Shown piece by piece: positions 35,551 to 44,568 of a DNA stretch of 64,000 bases (position 1 is the first letter of the stretch; the number at the start of each line of letters is the position of its first letter). This stretch comes from CAWBJP01 sp963789165 (lineage in GTDB: Bacteria > Actinomycetota > Acidimicrobiia > IMCC26256 > BP-133), in assembly GCA_963789165.1 (NCBI GenBank), contig CAWBJP010000007.1, positions 1 through 64,000 on the forward strand, given 5' to 3'. Under the pieces are notes generated by a model. That model saw only the letters and a list, made by a program, of their open reading frames with translations, was not told the DNA's origin and ran no database searches. A program made the position numbers and the translations under genes.

Positions 35551-37302
35551 ATGATCACGCGCCCGCACTGGGGAGCGGGCCGGCTCGGGCTGGCCGGCCT
35601 TGCCGCTCTCACGATGGTGTCCACCACCGGATTCGCCTTTCCGCCACCTGACGCCGTGGAGAGGGCGGTGGAGGCGCTGCCCATCGCCGACCTCCCGGCC
35701 ACCGTGGTCCCGACCGCGGCCGGCGAGGACCTCAAGGGGCTGTTCCGGATCGATCCCGCCAACTGTGGGGGGACGCCGTCGGGATCGTACTTCCGGATGA
35801 TCCAGCCCGGGGGCACACCCGACGGGCCGTTCATCGAGAACAACTCGTCGACCTGCGCCGACCGGACCTACACGGACCTGCAACCGGGGAGCGACGGCGG
35901 GCTCTCCACCGTGGCCCACCAGCCCCACCCCGATCCCGCCTTTGACGGCGGGGGCAACGGTGTGGCCAGCCGGATCACCATGCCCAAGGGGTTCTTCGGG
36001 CGGAACTTCGCCACCGCCACCAACCCCACCGACCCGCAGACATCGACCGCGGCGCCCGTCCCGGTGGTCACCCACGACGGCGCCGGCAAGCTCGGCGGCA
36101 ACACGTCGGCTTTCTCCGCCGCATACGGCAATCAGCACTTCAACCAGGGCGCGCCCAAGCCCGACGGGTCGAACCCGGGATTGACGTCCGGCCCGACGGG
36201 CACCTACGACGCAGCCTCCAAGCGCTACACGCTGGAGTGGTCGAGCACCATCGTGGGCGGTCCCTTCAACAACTTCACCGGCCGCTGGCACCTGGAGGGC
36301 TCCTTCGAGCCGGCCGGCGGGGCCCCGGCCGCCCAGAAGCCGCAGCCGGACGGGGGCGGTGACGGCCTCCTCGGCCTGCCCCTTCCCGTGCCGGGGGCGC
36401 AGCCCTCACCAACCGCCGCGCCGACGCCGGCGGGGCCGGCGCGGATCACCGCCGGCCAGGCGGCCGGCGAGCTGAAGGGCCTCTTCCGGCTCAGCCCCGC
36501 GTCGTGCGCCAGCGGCACCCCGTCGGGCACCTACTTCCGGATGATCCAGCCCGGAGGCAGCTCGGCCAGTGGGCCCTACCTGTCGAACACCTCCTCGACC
36601 TGCGCCGACCAGACCTACACCGACATGCAGCCCGGCAAGGACGGCGGGCTGTCCACCGCCGCCTACCAGCCGCAGCCCGAGCCGCCCTTCACGAGTGAGG
36701 GCGGCTCGCAGCAGGGGACCGCCGACAGGATCACCCTGCCCAAGGAGTTCTTCGGCACCAAGTACGCCACCGCCACCAACGCCACCGATCCCCAGACGAA
36801 CCTGCCCACCGTCCTGCCCAAGATCATCCTGGACGGCGCCGGCAAGCTCACCGGCGACATGCGGGCCTTCGCCGCCGCCTACCAGGGCCAGCACTTCAAC
36901 CAGGGCGCCCCCAAACCCGACGGCTCCATGCCCGGGGCCACCACCGCCTTGAGCGGCACCTACGACCCGGCCACCAAGAAGTTCACCATGGAGTGGGCCA
37001 GCACCATCGTGGGCGGGCCCTTCGACAACTTCACCGGCAAGTGGCACTTCGAGGGGGTCTTCGAGCCGGCGGCCACCGCGACCACTCCCACCACCCCCGT
37101 GCCCACGACCGGCTCCACCGGCGGCGCCAGCGGCTCGAACACCTCGACCCTGCCCGCCACGGCCACGAACACCGGCGGGCAGGTGGCCGGCACCGGCGTC
37201 ACGGCCCGGACCGGGCCGCCCTGGCCGGCGGCGCTCCCCGCCGGCCTGCTGGCCCTGGGGCTCGCCGGCCGACGGTTGTCCCGACGTCCGAAGGAGGGCT
37301 GA
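35551..37302 (+). CDS. Exported anchored protein with two copies of an uncharacterised domain
   Basis: This 583-residue protein has a signal peptide at 1-30 (LGLAGLAALTMVSTTGFAFP). Two homologous domains of about 200 residues follow (about 58-254 and 304-505), each opening with LKGLFR(I/L). Each has three invariant blocks: YFRMIQPGG, QHFNQGAPKPDGS and IVGGPF(N/D)NFTG(R/K)W. Each domain has two conserved Cys (for example ANCGG and SSTCAD). A Pro-rich linker separates them. The C-terminus is Thr/Gly-rich, then a hydrophobic helix and RRLSRRPKEG, suggesting surface anchoring. I do not recognise the domain. A third copy is in the lipoprotein at 38,378, so the set probably assembles at the cell surface. 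Confidence 0.75.
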   Translation: MITRPHWGAGRLGLAGLAALTMVSTTGFAFPPPDAVERAVEALPIADLPATVVPTAAGEDLKGLFRIDPANCGGTPSGSYFRMIQPGGTPDGPFIENNSSTCADRTYTDLQPGSDGGLSTVAHQPHPDPAFDGGGNGVASRITMPKGFFGRNFATATNPTDPQTSTAAPVPVVTHDGAGKLGGNTSAFSAAYGNQHFNQGAPKPDGSNPGLTSGPTGTYDAASKRYTLEWSSTIVGGPFNNFTGRWHLEGSFEPAGGAPAAQKPQPDGGGDGLLGLPLPVPGAQPSPTAAPTPAGPARITAGQAAGELKGLFRLSPASCASGTPSGTYFRMIQPGGSSASGPYLSNTSSTCADQTYTDMQPGKDGGLSTAAYQPQPEPPFTSEGGSQQGTADRITLPKEFFGTKYATATNATDPQTNLPTVLPKIILDGAGKLTGDMRAFAAAYQGQHFNQGAPKPDGSMPGATTALSGTYDPATKKFTMEWASTIVGGPFDNFTGKWHFEGVFEPAATATTPTTPVPTTGSTGGASGSNTSTLPATATNTGGQVAGTGVTARTGPPWPAALPAGLLALGLAGRRLSRRPKEG

Positions 37303-37305
37303 GCG

Positions 37306-38334
37306 ATGGCCACCCGGGATGCCGACCTCGCCGCCCAGCAGCGCCTGGCGGAATCGGCGGCCCGCGTGAAGCAGCGCACCGCCGCCCGGTCTGCCGCCGT
37401 CACCCCGCTGCGGGCGGCGCTGGTCATCGGTATCGGGCTCATCGCCGCCCCCTTCATCTTCCAGATGCTCGGCGGGGAGAACCGGGCCCTCAAGGGCGCC
37501 GACATGATGGACGCCTTCAAGCCCTACATGACCGAGGCCCGGATCACCCAGTTCCAGGGGTTCCTCGTGACCATCGACGCCGCCGAGGTGGAGGCCCGCA
37601 CCGAGCTGTTGCCCGCCATCGAGCCCGCCGCCACCGCCCCACCGCAGCAGCAGGCGGTGGCTTCGGTAGAGGACTGGAGCGCCAAATGGCGAGGGGAGGC
37701 GGACGCCGTCGGCATCAACGAGGACATGTCGGGAATGGTGAACGACATCGCCGCCAACCTCGACAACTACGCCGCCGTGAACGCCCTGCCGAAGTTCTTC
37801 CTGTTCCCGTTCTTCTTCATCACGCCCGGCATCATGATCGCCCTCCTGGCCCGCGCCGCCCTCAAGCGGGCCCGGGCGGGCGCCGGCGCCGGAACCCCGG
37901 GCAAGCTTCTGGTGGTGATGGGCATCGGGCTCATCGCCGCCCCCTTCATCTTCCAGATGATGGGGGGAGAGAACCGCGCCTTCGAAGGCAAGGCGATGAT
38001 CGACGACTTCAAGCCGATCATGACCGTGGAGAACATCACCAGCGTCCAGGGCTACTTCCCCGTCATCGGCCTGGCCGAGGGCCAGTTGCGCAACGACCTC
38101 GTGCCCCTGGCCGGTCCGTCGGCGGCCACGGAGTATCCCGCCGTGGCCAAGCTCTCCGGCCAGTGGAACACCATCTCGGCGGAGTTCGCCGACTTCCTGG
38201 GCGCCATGAACGACAACCTCGGGGAGTACGCCGCCGTGAAGGCGTTGCCCCCCTTCTCGCTCTTCCCGTTCTTCTTCATCCTGCCTGGACTCATGGTCGC
38301 CGGGTTCGGCCTCGCCGCCCTGCGCCGCACGTAA
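37306..38334 (+). CDS. Four-TM protein made of two repeated halves, unknown function
   Basis: This 342-residue membrane protein has halves at about 33-186 and 201-340 that repeat each other. Each begins with a helix reading (IGIGLIAAPFIFQM) then GGENRA, followed by an extracytoplasmic loop of about 110 residues with (M/I)(M/D)DFKP or MDAFKP, and a second helix in a FPFFFI(T/L)PG context. The duplicated loop opens ITQFQGF and ITSVQGY. It starts 3 bp after the anchored protein and precedes the lipoprotein, so the three form one operon. It could be the membrane partner of the novel exported domains. Confidence 0.65.
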   Translation: MATRDADLAAQQRLAESAARVKQRTAARSAAVTPLRAALVIGIGLIAAPFIFQMLGGENRALKGADMMDAFKPYMTEARITQFQGFLVTIDAAEVEARTELLPAIEPAATAPPQQQAVASVEDWSAKWRGEADAVGINEDMSGMVNDIAANLDNYAAVNALPKFFLFPFFFITPGIMIALLARAALKRARAGAGAGTPGKLLVVMGIGLIAAPFIFQMMGGENRAFEGKAMIDDFKPIMTVENITSVQGYFPVIGLAEGQLRNDLVPLAGPSAATEYPAVAKLSGQWNTISAEFADFLGAMNDNLGEYAAVKALPPFSLFPFFFILPGLMVAGFGLAALRRT

Positions 38335-38377
38335 CCGAGCCGCCCCCGGCCCGGACCGAAACGAAGGAGGAGCCTCC

Positions 38378-39088
38378 ATGCCCCGTCGTGTCGCGCTGTG
38401 CCTGCTGCTCTCGGTGACCCTGATGGCGTCGGCCTGCGGCGGGGACGACGGCGGGGGTGGAGGGGACGAGACCGCCGCGGGCGCCACGGAGCTCGTCGGC
38501 GTGTTCAAGATCGACGATGGCACCTGCGACACCACCGGCGGCGTGACCAAGGGCTCGTACTTCCGCATGATCCAGCCCAACGGCAAGCCGGGCGACGGCC
38601 CCTACGTCCCGAACGGCGACTCGCCCTGCGGGGACAAGACGTGGGCCCCCATGAAGGCCGGCTCCGATGGCGGCCTCAAGACGGGCGCCTACCAGCCCTA
38701 CCCCGAGCCCCCCTTCGATGACAAGGGGAACGGGACCGGGGCGTCGGTCACCCAGCCGACGGTGTGGTTCGCGGTCACCTTCGCCAACGCCACCAACGAG
38801 AAGGACCCCCAGACGAACACCGCCACGTCGATGCCCAAGATCGTGGTTGAGGACGGCAAGCTCTCCGGCGACCTGAGCGCCTACGCCGCGGCCTGGAACA
38901 AGCAGCACTTCAACCAGGGCGCCCCCAAGCCGGGCGGGGACCGTCCGGGGCTGACGGTGGGACCCAGCGGCACCTACGACGAAGCCACCAAGGCGTACAC
39001 GCTCGACTGGTCGAGCCAGATCGTGGGCGGCCCGTTCAACAACTTCACCGGGGTGTGGCACCTGGAAGGCACGTTCGCGGAGGGTTAG
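38378..39088 (+). CDS. Lipoprotein with a third copy of the uncharacterised domain
   Basis: This 236-residue lipoprotein has the lipobox LMASAC at residues 15-20 and a Gly/Asp-rich linker. One full copy of the domain covers about 40-235: VGVFKIDDGTCDTTG, KGSYFRMIQPNGKPGDGPYV, QTNTATSMPKIVVEDGKLSG, QHFNQGAPKPGGDRPGL and VGGPFNNFTGVWHLEGTF. The same invariant blocks as in the larger protein are present. It would sit on the outer face of the membrane. Substrate or function is unknown; conserved Asn/Gln/His and a Tyr-rich centre hint at ligand binding. Confidence 0.7.
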   Translation: MPRRVALCLLLSVTLMASACGGDDGGGGGDETAAGATELVGVFKIDDGTCDTTGGVTKGSYFRMIQPNGKPGDGPYVPNGDSPCGDKTWAPMKAGSDGGLKTGAYQPYPEPPFDDKGNGTGASVTQPTVWFAVTFANATNEKDPQTNTATSMPKIVVEDGKLSGDLSAYAAAWNKQHFNQGAPKPGGDRPGLTVGPSGTYDEATKAYTLDWSSQIVGGPFNNFTGVWHLEGTFAEG

Positions 39089-39124
39089 TCCGAAGGTATC
39101 CGTCGGGTCGGGCGGGGAGGGGCG

Positions 39125-39433
39125 TCAGATCCCGAGGAAGGCTTTCCCTTCGGAGGAGATCAGGTCGGCCGACCACGGGGGGCGAAAGGTCAGCTCGGTG
39201 CGGACGTCGTACGCCGGGAAGGTGGCGAGCACCTCGGTCATCTGGCCGGCGATCACCGGGCCGAGCCCACACCCCATGGTGGTCAACGTGTAGCGCACCA
39301 CGATGGTGCGGTCCTCCACCTCGACGTCGTAGACGAGACCGAGATCGACGATGTTCAGGCCCAGCTCCGGATCGATGACGGCAGTCAGCGCCTGGCGGAC
39401 CTCCACCGGGCTCGGCATCGGCTCATCGGTCAC
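39125..39433 (-). CDS. DUF59/MIP18-family (SufT-like) protein
   Basis: This 102-residue DUF59 protein has the usual block VIDPELGLNIVDLGLVYDVEV and TLTTMGCGLGP with the conserved Cys. These proteins aid iron-sulfur cluster assembly. Genes needing many clusters lie nearby (the sHdr island), which makes the link attractive but not proven. It overlaps the upstream arsR gene by 4 bp and is in the same minus-strand transcript. Confidence 0.85.
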   Translation of the reverse strand: MTDEPMPSPVEVRQALTAVIDPELGLNIVDLGLVYDVEVEDRTIVVRYTLTTMGCGLGPVIAGQMTEVLATFPAYDVRTELTFRPPWSADLISSEGKAFLGI

Positions 39434-39780
39434 GGTGCCCGGAGCGCCTGCTGGCGGGCCAGCTCGTCGGCCATGACCGAGCGCAGGATGTCCATGGCCT
39501 CGAGCACCTTCGGGTGGCGCAGCGAGTACACCACGTTGTTGCCCTGCCGCTGGGTGTCCACCAGACCCCGGTCGCGCAGGACGGCGAGATGCTGGGAGGT
39601 GTTGGACTGCGGTGCCTCCAGCACCTCACAGAGCTCGCTGACGGTGTGGGGCCCGTCCCGCAGGGCGTAGAGGGCGAGGAGGCGCTTGGCGTCGTTCATC
39701 GCCTTGCACATCGACGACACCAACTCGTCCAGCTCCCGGCGGAGCTTCGAGTCGACATGGGAGATGGCCAACCGTCGCAC
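39430..39780 (-). CDS. ArsR-family regulator with two cysteines
   Basis: This 116-residue winged-helix repressor starts at GTG 39,780. The HTH covers about 33-80 (RLLALYALRDGPHTVSELCE, then APQSNTSQHLAVLRDRGL) with the wing QRQGNNVVYSL. Cys25 (SSMCKAMND) and Cys51 (SELCEVL) are its only cysteines. Their spacing differs from SqrR/BigR but allows thiol sensing. It forms an operon with the DUF59 gene and has its own dyad upstream. Confidence 0.85.
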   Translation of the reverse strand: MRRLAISHVDSKLRRELDELVSSMCKAMNDAKRLLALYALRDGPHTVSELCEVLEAPQSNTSQHLAVLRDRGLVDTQRQGNNVVYSLRHPKVLEAMDILRSVMADELARQQALRAP

Positions 39781-39811
39781 CTCCTGGCACCTGGCGGCCT
39801 GTCAACGTTAA

Positions 39812-39835
39812 CGGATGGACCAAGTGGTCCGTCCG
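39812..39835. promoter_or_regulatory. Dyad upstream of arsR, candidate operator
   Basis: GGACCA-AG-TGGTCC (39,817-39,830) is a perfect core that extends to a 24-bp dyad with one mismatched pair. It lies 32-55 bp before the arsR start, as expected for an autoregulated ArsR. The sequence is unlike the TTGCGCA palindrome of the other arsR. The remainder of 39,781-39,950 contains a T6 run near 39,903 and no gene. Confidence 0.5.
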
Positions 39836-39950
39836 GACCTCCCCGGCACACTGCGCCGGGCCTCTCGAAGGAAGCCCAGTGCGGCTCGAGAAATCGTACC
39901 TTTTTTGTCGGCTTTTCGCCCGCACGACGCCCGCAGTACGGCAGTGCGCT

Positions 39951-40791
39951 CTACGGGCGCCGCCCGAGGCGGTCGAGGTGGCGCAGCGCCGGCGTCGCCT
40001 CGATCAGGCGGCTGAAGGAGACCACCTCGGCGGCGACGTTGAGCACCGCCAGCACGATCACCGTCGACGTCCGAGCCCCCGGACCCAACTCCAGCAGGGC
40101 ACCCGCCCCCAGCGCCGCGCCCAGGACGTTGGCGCCGGCGTCGCCCAGCATGAGCCGTTCGGTCAGGTCCTCCGGAAGCAAGCCGATCCCAGCGCCCACC
40201 ACCGGGGCCAGGGCCACCCCGACCGGGCCCGTCCCCGCCACCCCGGCCAGAGGAACCCAGGCCAGCAGGGCGACCTTCAGGGTCCGGCCCGGCGCGGTGT
40301 CGAAGACGTTGGCCAGGTTGGCGGCGAAGGCGACGAGGGCCCCGTCGACGGCCAGGCGGGGCAGGCTGGTGCCGGACCCGGTGGCGGAGGCCAGCACCAA
40401 GGCCAGCGCACCCCCACCCAGCAACTTCACGCCACCGGCGGAGAGCCTCCCGGCGCCCAGGGCCCGCAGATGGCTCCGCCAGCCCCGCTCCCCCTCACCG
40501 CCGACCACGTCGTCGAGAAAGCCGAGGGCGGCGAAGCCGAGGGCGGCGATGAGAACCGCCACCCGGGCCGCGCCCGGGCCGGCGTCGGAGCCGATCCCGG
40601 CGGCGGCGGCCAGCGTCCGCCCCCCTCCACCACGAGGACGGCGACGGCGAGCAGTACACCCACGCCCGTCGGAACGGTCCGGCCGCGGAAGTTCTGGCGC
40701 TCCAGAGCGGGCCGGCGAAGAGCCCGCCCGCCGCCACCCACAGCAACCGGGCGGCCAGGAATCCCGTCGCCACCCCTATGACGAGCGTCAC
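39951..40791 (-). CDS. MraY/WecA-family glycosyl-phosphotransferase, two frameshifts
   Basis: This GT4-type polyprenyl-phosphate sugar-phosphate transferase makes a lipid-linked sugar for envelope polymer synthesis. It starts at GTG 40,791 (TLVIGVATGFLAARLLWV). ALERQNFRGRTVPTGVG is the substrate region, then FAALGFLDDVVGG (catalytic Asp pair), ALVAFAANLANVFDTAPGR and LMLGDAGANVLGAALG, the family's loop motifs. Multiple TM helices are evident. Two single-base deletions break it: one near 40,715 and one in a G run (C run on the + strand) near 40,630. Length after correction is about 281 residues. Confidence 0.7.
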
Positions 40792-40798
40792 GTTCTTC

Positions 40799-43060
40799 TC
40801 ATGTCCAGCGGGCCGAGAGGTAGACGAGAACGGGGTTGACCACGCCGAACATCATGCCGGGCACGGCGATGCCCGAGTCGTTGAGGGCGAAGCCGAGGAT
40901 GCCGGCCAGGAGGAGCCCGGCCAGTGCCGCCCGCAGCTGGGGGACACGGCGCTGGATGGCGCCCAGGGCGGAGGGCGAGCGGTACACGAGGTAGGCCACG
41001 AAGGCGAGGGCGGCCGGCACCATCAGCGTCCAGGGCGACCGGGTGAGCACGGACAGGTTGGCCTCCGCCTTGCGCTCCACCACCTGGGTGAAGGCGCCCC
41101 AGCCGTCGGCGTCGATCTGTTCCAGGAGCCGCCCGAGGTGGCTGCGCTGCGATGAGGGCCGGGCCAGATCGAAGATCGAGAAGGCGCCGAGGGCCAGGGC
41201 CGTGCCCCCGGCCCCCATGGCCACCGTGCGGGGACCGAGGCGGGCTCCGAGGAGCAGCCCGGCGGTCAGCACGAAGGCGGGGACGGCGGCCAGGACACCG
41301 CCCACGTCGGCGCCGAAGATGGGTAACCCGTCGATCACCAGGGCGCCGGTCAGCAGCACCAGCACGAAGACGGCCCGTTGGCGGCCCGCCAGCCGGTGGG
41401 CCCCGAAGGCGCACAGGAAGAGGACGGCGCTGACGAACTGGGCGAAGGTCACGTTGTTGATGCCGGAGAACCGCCCGGCCACGATGGGCGAATCGCCGAA
41501 CAGGGTGTTGAGCTGGAGTCGTGACCCGGTCATGGCGCTCCCGGCGATGACCGCCACGATCAGGGTCAGGGCAACCCCCAGGGGGAGCAGGTCCCCGAGC
41601 CCGTCGCCTCCGTTCCCTCCCGATGACACCCTCCGACCCCCGGCCAACCGACGCAACCCACGCACACCGAGGGCCAGCGCCAGCGCTCCGCCGACCACGA
41701 AGACCGAGTAGGCGACGGTGCCGAGATCCGAGAAGCGGAAGAGCCCGGCCAGGTAGGTGAGGGGCAGGGTGAACAGGAGCCACAGAGCGGCGACCTCCAG
41801 CACGCCCCGTCCCCGGCCGGGTTGGCGGAGCAGCACCACCACGGCCAGCAGCGACAGCGCCAGGTGGGCGAAGACGAAGCTCAGGCCCAGCGGGGTCACG
41901 AGACCGTCGCGGAACCGGGCCTCGGCGTCGGTCTCGATCAGGAACTGGCGGCGGGCCCCGGCGTCACCACCCCGGGCGCCGGGGGCCATGGGCCGGCCCT
42001 CCATGGACGAGGGTCGCCCCACGCCCATGAGGTCGAGGATGGTGGGGGCCACGTCGGCCAGGACCACGAACCCCGAGCGCCGGGTGGACGCCGAGCGCAG
42101 CAGGGCCGGCGTCTGGCCCGGTGTGGTCAGCGCGGCCAGGGTCAGCCGGGCCTGGCTGTGGGGCGTGGCTGGACCGACCACGAGGACGGCGTGGCGCTGC
42201 CGGTCGACCCGGGACAGCAGGGCGCCCACCAGCTCGTCGGTCCAGTGGAGGGCGTCCCGGACCAGTTCCGGACGTCGGGCCGATCCGGCCAGGTCGACGT
42301 AGGCGTCGGCCCGGCTCAGGTCGGACGCCTCCACCAGCACCACCGAACGGTCCCGCCAGGCGCCATCGAAGGCCGACGTCACCGCGCCCAGGTCGAGGCG
42401 ACGGCCCCAGGGGGCGTCGGTATCCGGACGGAGGAGCCCAGCATCGACCCGCCCGCCGGCGAGGATGCCCTCGGGTCCCATGAGGGCGGTCACCGCCTGC
42501 CGGCCGTAGCGGGTGGGATCCCGGCCGGTCGGAGCACGGTCGGCGTTGGCCACCACGGCCACGGAGACGCCACCACCAGAAAGGGCCGCCCCCAGCGCAC
42601 CGACCTCGCCGCCGAAAAGGAGCCGATCGTTCTCGGCGTGATAGCCGGCCACCGACAAATGGACGGCGGCGCCGCCGGGCGTTCGTCCCGTACGGCGCCG
42701 GAACGTCTCGGCCGCCGTCCCCCCCTCGTAACGCTCGTCGGAACCGAGGGCCACCCCGTCGACGTCGCGGGGAGCACCGGCCCGGGTCCCGGCCGAGATG
42801 GTGGCGTACCCCTCCCCCGGGGTGGTCCGCCGCCGTACGCCGCGGACGGCCAGGTTGGCGATGGCCGAGTCGTCGAGCAGGGCGTCGAGGCGCGGCGTAT
42901 CGCCCCGGCCGAGGTCACTCCAGGCGACATGGGGTACCGACAGCACCAACACCCGGTCGACGGTGGTCCGCGCCTGGGCTCCGGCGGGGGGGCCGGGGAG
43001 GGCGACCACCGCGGCGGCGGCGAGGATCGCCGCCCCCACCTTCATGCGGGCCCCGCCCAT
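40799..43060 (-). CDS. Alkaline-phosphatase-like membrane protein, unknown function
   Basis: This 753-residue protein starts at the ATG in TGATG overlapping the murJ stop (start 43,060; a second Met 5 codons later). A signal segment (VGAAILAAAAVVALPGPPAG) leads into a roughly 400-residue extracytoplasmic part with an alkaline-phosphatase-like fold (DRVLVLSVPHVAWSDLGRGD; then VLADVAPTILDLMGVGRPSS, typical of the metal-site end). About ten TM helices follow (FVFAHLALSLLAVVVLLR and onward to the C-terminus). It may be a phosphotransferase in envelope assembly. It lies between murJ and a GT4 enzyme. Confidence 0.65.
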   Translation of the reverse strand: MGGARMKVGAAILAAAAVVALPGPPAGAQARTTVDRVLVLSVPHVAWSDLGRGDTPRLDALLDDSAIANLAVRGVRRRTTPGEGYATISAGTRAGAPRDVDGVALGSDERYEGGTAAETFRRRTGRTPGGAAVHLSVAGYHAENDRLLFGGEVGALGAALSGGGVSVAVVANADRAPTGRDPTRYGRQAVTALMGPEGILAGGRVDAGLLRPDTDAPWGRRLDLGAVTSAFDGAWRDRSVVLVEASDLSRADAYVDLAGSARRPELVRDALHWTDELVGALLSRVDRQRHAVLVVGPATPHSQARLTLAALTTPGQTPALLRSASTRRSGFVVLADVAPTILDLMGVGRPSSMEGRPMAPGARGGDAGARRQFLIETDAEARFRDGLVTPLGLSFVFAHLALSLLAVVVLLRQPGRGRGVLEVAALWLLFTLPLTYLAGLFRFSDLGTVAYSVFVVGGALALALGVRGLRRLAGGRRVSSGGNGGDGLGDLLPLGVALTLIVAVIAGSAMTGSRLQLNTLFGDSPIVAGRFSGINNVTFAQFVSAVLFLCAFGAHRLAGRQRAVFVLVLLTGALVIDGLPIFGADVGGVLAAVPAFVLTAGLLLGARLGPRTVAMGAGGTALALGAFSIFDLARPSSQRSHLGRLLEQIDADGWGAFTQVVERKAEANLSVLTRSPWTLMVPAALAFVAYLVYRSPSALGAIQRRVPQLRAALAGLLLAGILGFALNDSGIAVPGMMFGVVNPVLVYLSARWT

Positions 43061-44568
43061 CAACGGCCGGTCAGGTCCAAGGCGGCGACGGCCACCATGC
43101 CCAGGGCCCCCAGGACCCCGGAGATCACCAGGAACCGGGCGAGCGTGGCGGGCCGGAGGCGCTGACCCGTCCGCCGGGCCAGAGCCGTCCCCAGCCAGCA
43201 CGCCCCCACCAGGTAGGAGAGGCTGTGGGCGGCGCCCATGCCCGCCAGCCGGGCTGAGCCCGACAGCCACAGGCCGGCGAGGCCCATGCCGGCGGCACCG
43301 AGGACGGCCGAAGCGAGGGCAGCCACCGCCGGCGTCCGACCCTCACCCAGGGCGTAGTGGGCCCGGACGAAGAGGAGGAAGGCGCCGTAGGGCAACAGCC
43401 CGGCGGCCAGGCCGGCCAGGGCCCAGCCGATGAGGCGCCCGCCCTCGTCCGAGGTCTGCCCGAAGGCCAGGACCCTCATCACCGGAGGAGCCAGCACGAC
43501 GCCGGCGACGCTCACCGGCACGACCAGGACCGTCATCCGCTCGAGCGCCCACCGCAGCCGCCGGCCGAAGGCACCCAGCTCACCGGATTCGGCCGCCAGT
43601 TCGGGCAGCACGGCGGTGATGAGCGGAAGGGACAGGACGGCGTAGGGCACGAGGAAGAACGCGAACGCCACCTGGTAGGCCACCACCCCACCCGTTACCC
43701 CCATGCCCACCAGCAGGGCGGCTCCCAGCAGGACGCCGGTGCCGGCGTGCTGGAGGCCGGCCCACCCTGACAGGCGTACGGCCTCGCTCAAGCCGGGGTG
43801 GCCGCGATCGAGGCGGGGCCGGAGGCGGAACCCGGTCCGCCACAGGGCGACGGCGGGAATCCCGACGAAGGCGGCCACGCCCAGCGTCCCGGCCGCCCCG
43901 AGGAGCAGGCGTTCGGTCATGGACAGGTCGAAGGGGTCACCGCCCGACCCGTGGAGGACCCGGAAGGCCCCGAGGGCGGCCACCATCACCACGGTGTTGC
44001 CGATGGGGGCGATGGCGGTCACGGTGAAGTGGCGCTTGGCGTGGAGGACGGCGGTGGCCAGGGCGCCGTACGCGTAGAGCAGCACCTGGGGAATGAAGAG
44101 CCGGAGCAGGAACGTGGCCAGCTCCCGCTGGTCGGCGGCCACGGCCGCATCCTCCGTGCCCGAGGTCAGGATCCGGGCCAGGGCGGGAGCGGCCAGGACG
44201 CCGGCGACGCAGAGCGGGACCAGTGCCACCAGCGCCCAGCCGAGGAGCACGCCGCCCAGACCCTCGGCCTCCTCCTTCGCCCTTGCCGCGCTCCCGTCGA
44301 GCAGCTCCACGAAGGCGGGCACCAGCACGGCGGACAGCGCCCCCGCGGCCAGCAGGTCGAAGAGGACGTTGGACACCGAGTTGGAGGCGGAGAAGGTGTT
44401 GCCCAGATCGGTGGTGCCGAGGACGGCGGCGATGACCAGCACCCGGCCGAAGCCGAGCACCCGGGACACGGCGGTGGCCGCCCCCATCACCGCCGCCGCC
44501 CGGGTCACCGGCCGGTCTGACCCCGGGTTCTCGGCCGCCTCCCGTTCGGCGCCCACAGCCACCGTCAT
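43060..44568 (-). CDS. murJ: MurJ/MviN lipid II flippase
   Basis: This 502-residue MATE-superfamily membrane protein flips the peptidoglycan precursor lipid II. The N-terminal block is VMGAATAVSRVLGFGRVLVI, then LGTTDLGNTFSASNSVSNVL, the family signature. VLVPAFVELLDG and FIPQVLLYAYGALATAVLHAKR follow, and about 13-14 helices can be counted. It starts 4 bp inside the mctB stop (ATGA-type). Gene order mctB-murJ is conserved with other actinobacteria. Confidence 0.88.
   Translation of the reverse strand: MTVAVGAEREAAENPGSDRPVTRAAAVMGAATAVSRVLGFGRVLVIAAVLGTTDLGNTFSASNSVSNVLFDLLAAGALSAVLVPAFVELLDGSAARAKEEAEGLGGVLLGWALVALVPLCVAGVLAAPALARILTSGTEDAAVAADQRELATFLLRLFIPQVLLYAYGALATAVLHAKRHFTVTAIAPIGNTVVMVAALGAFRVLHGSGGDPFDLSMTERLLLGAAGTLGVAAFVGIPAVALWRTGFRLRPRLDRGHPGLSEAVRLSGWAGLQHAGTGVLLGAALLVGMGVTGGVVAYQVAFAFFLVPYAVLSLPLITAVLPELAAESGELGAFGRRLRWALERMTVLVVPVSVAGVVLAPPVMRVLAFGQTSDEGGRLIGWALAGLAAGLLPYGAFLLFVRAHYALGEGRTPAVAALASAVLGAAGMGLAGLWLSGSARLAGMGAAHSLSYLVGACWLGTALARRTGQRLRPATLARFLVISGVLGALGMVAVAALDLTGR

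Noticed and set aside
39903..39908. T6 run as a rho-independent terminator
   Set aside because: No hairpin precedes it on the + strand and no + gene ends nearby.
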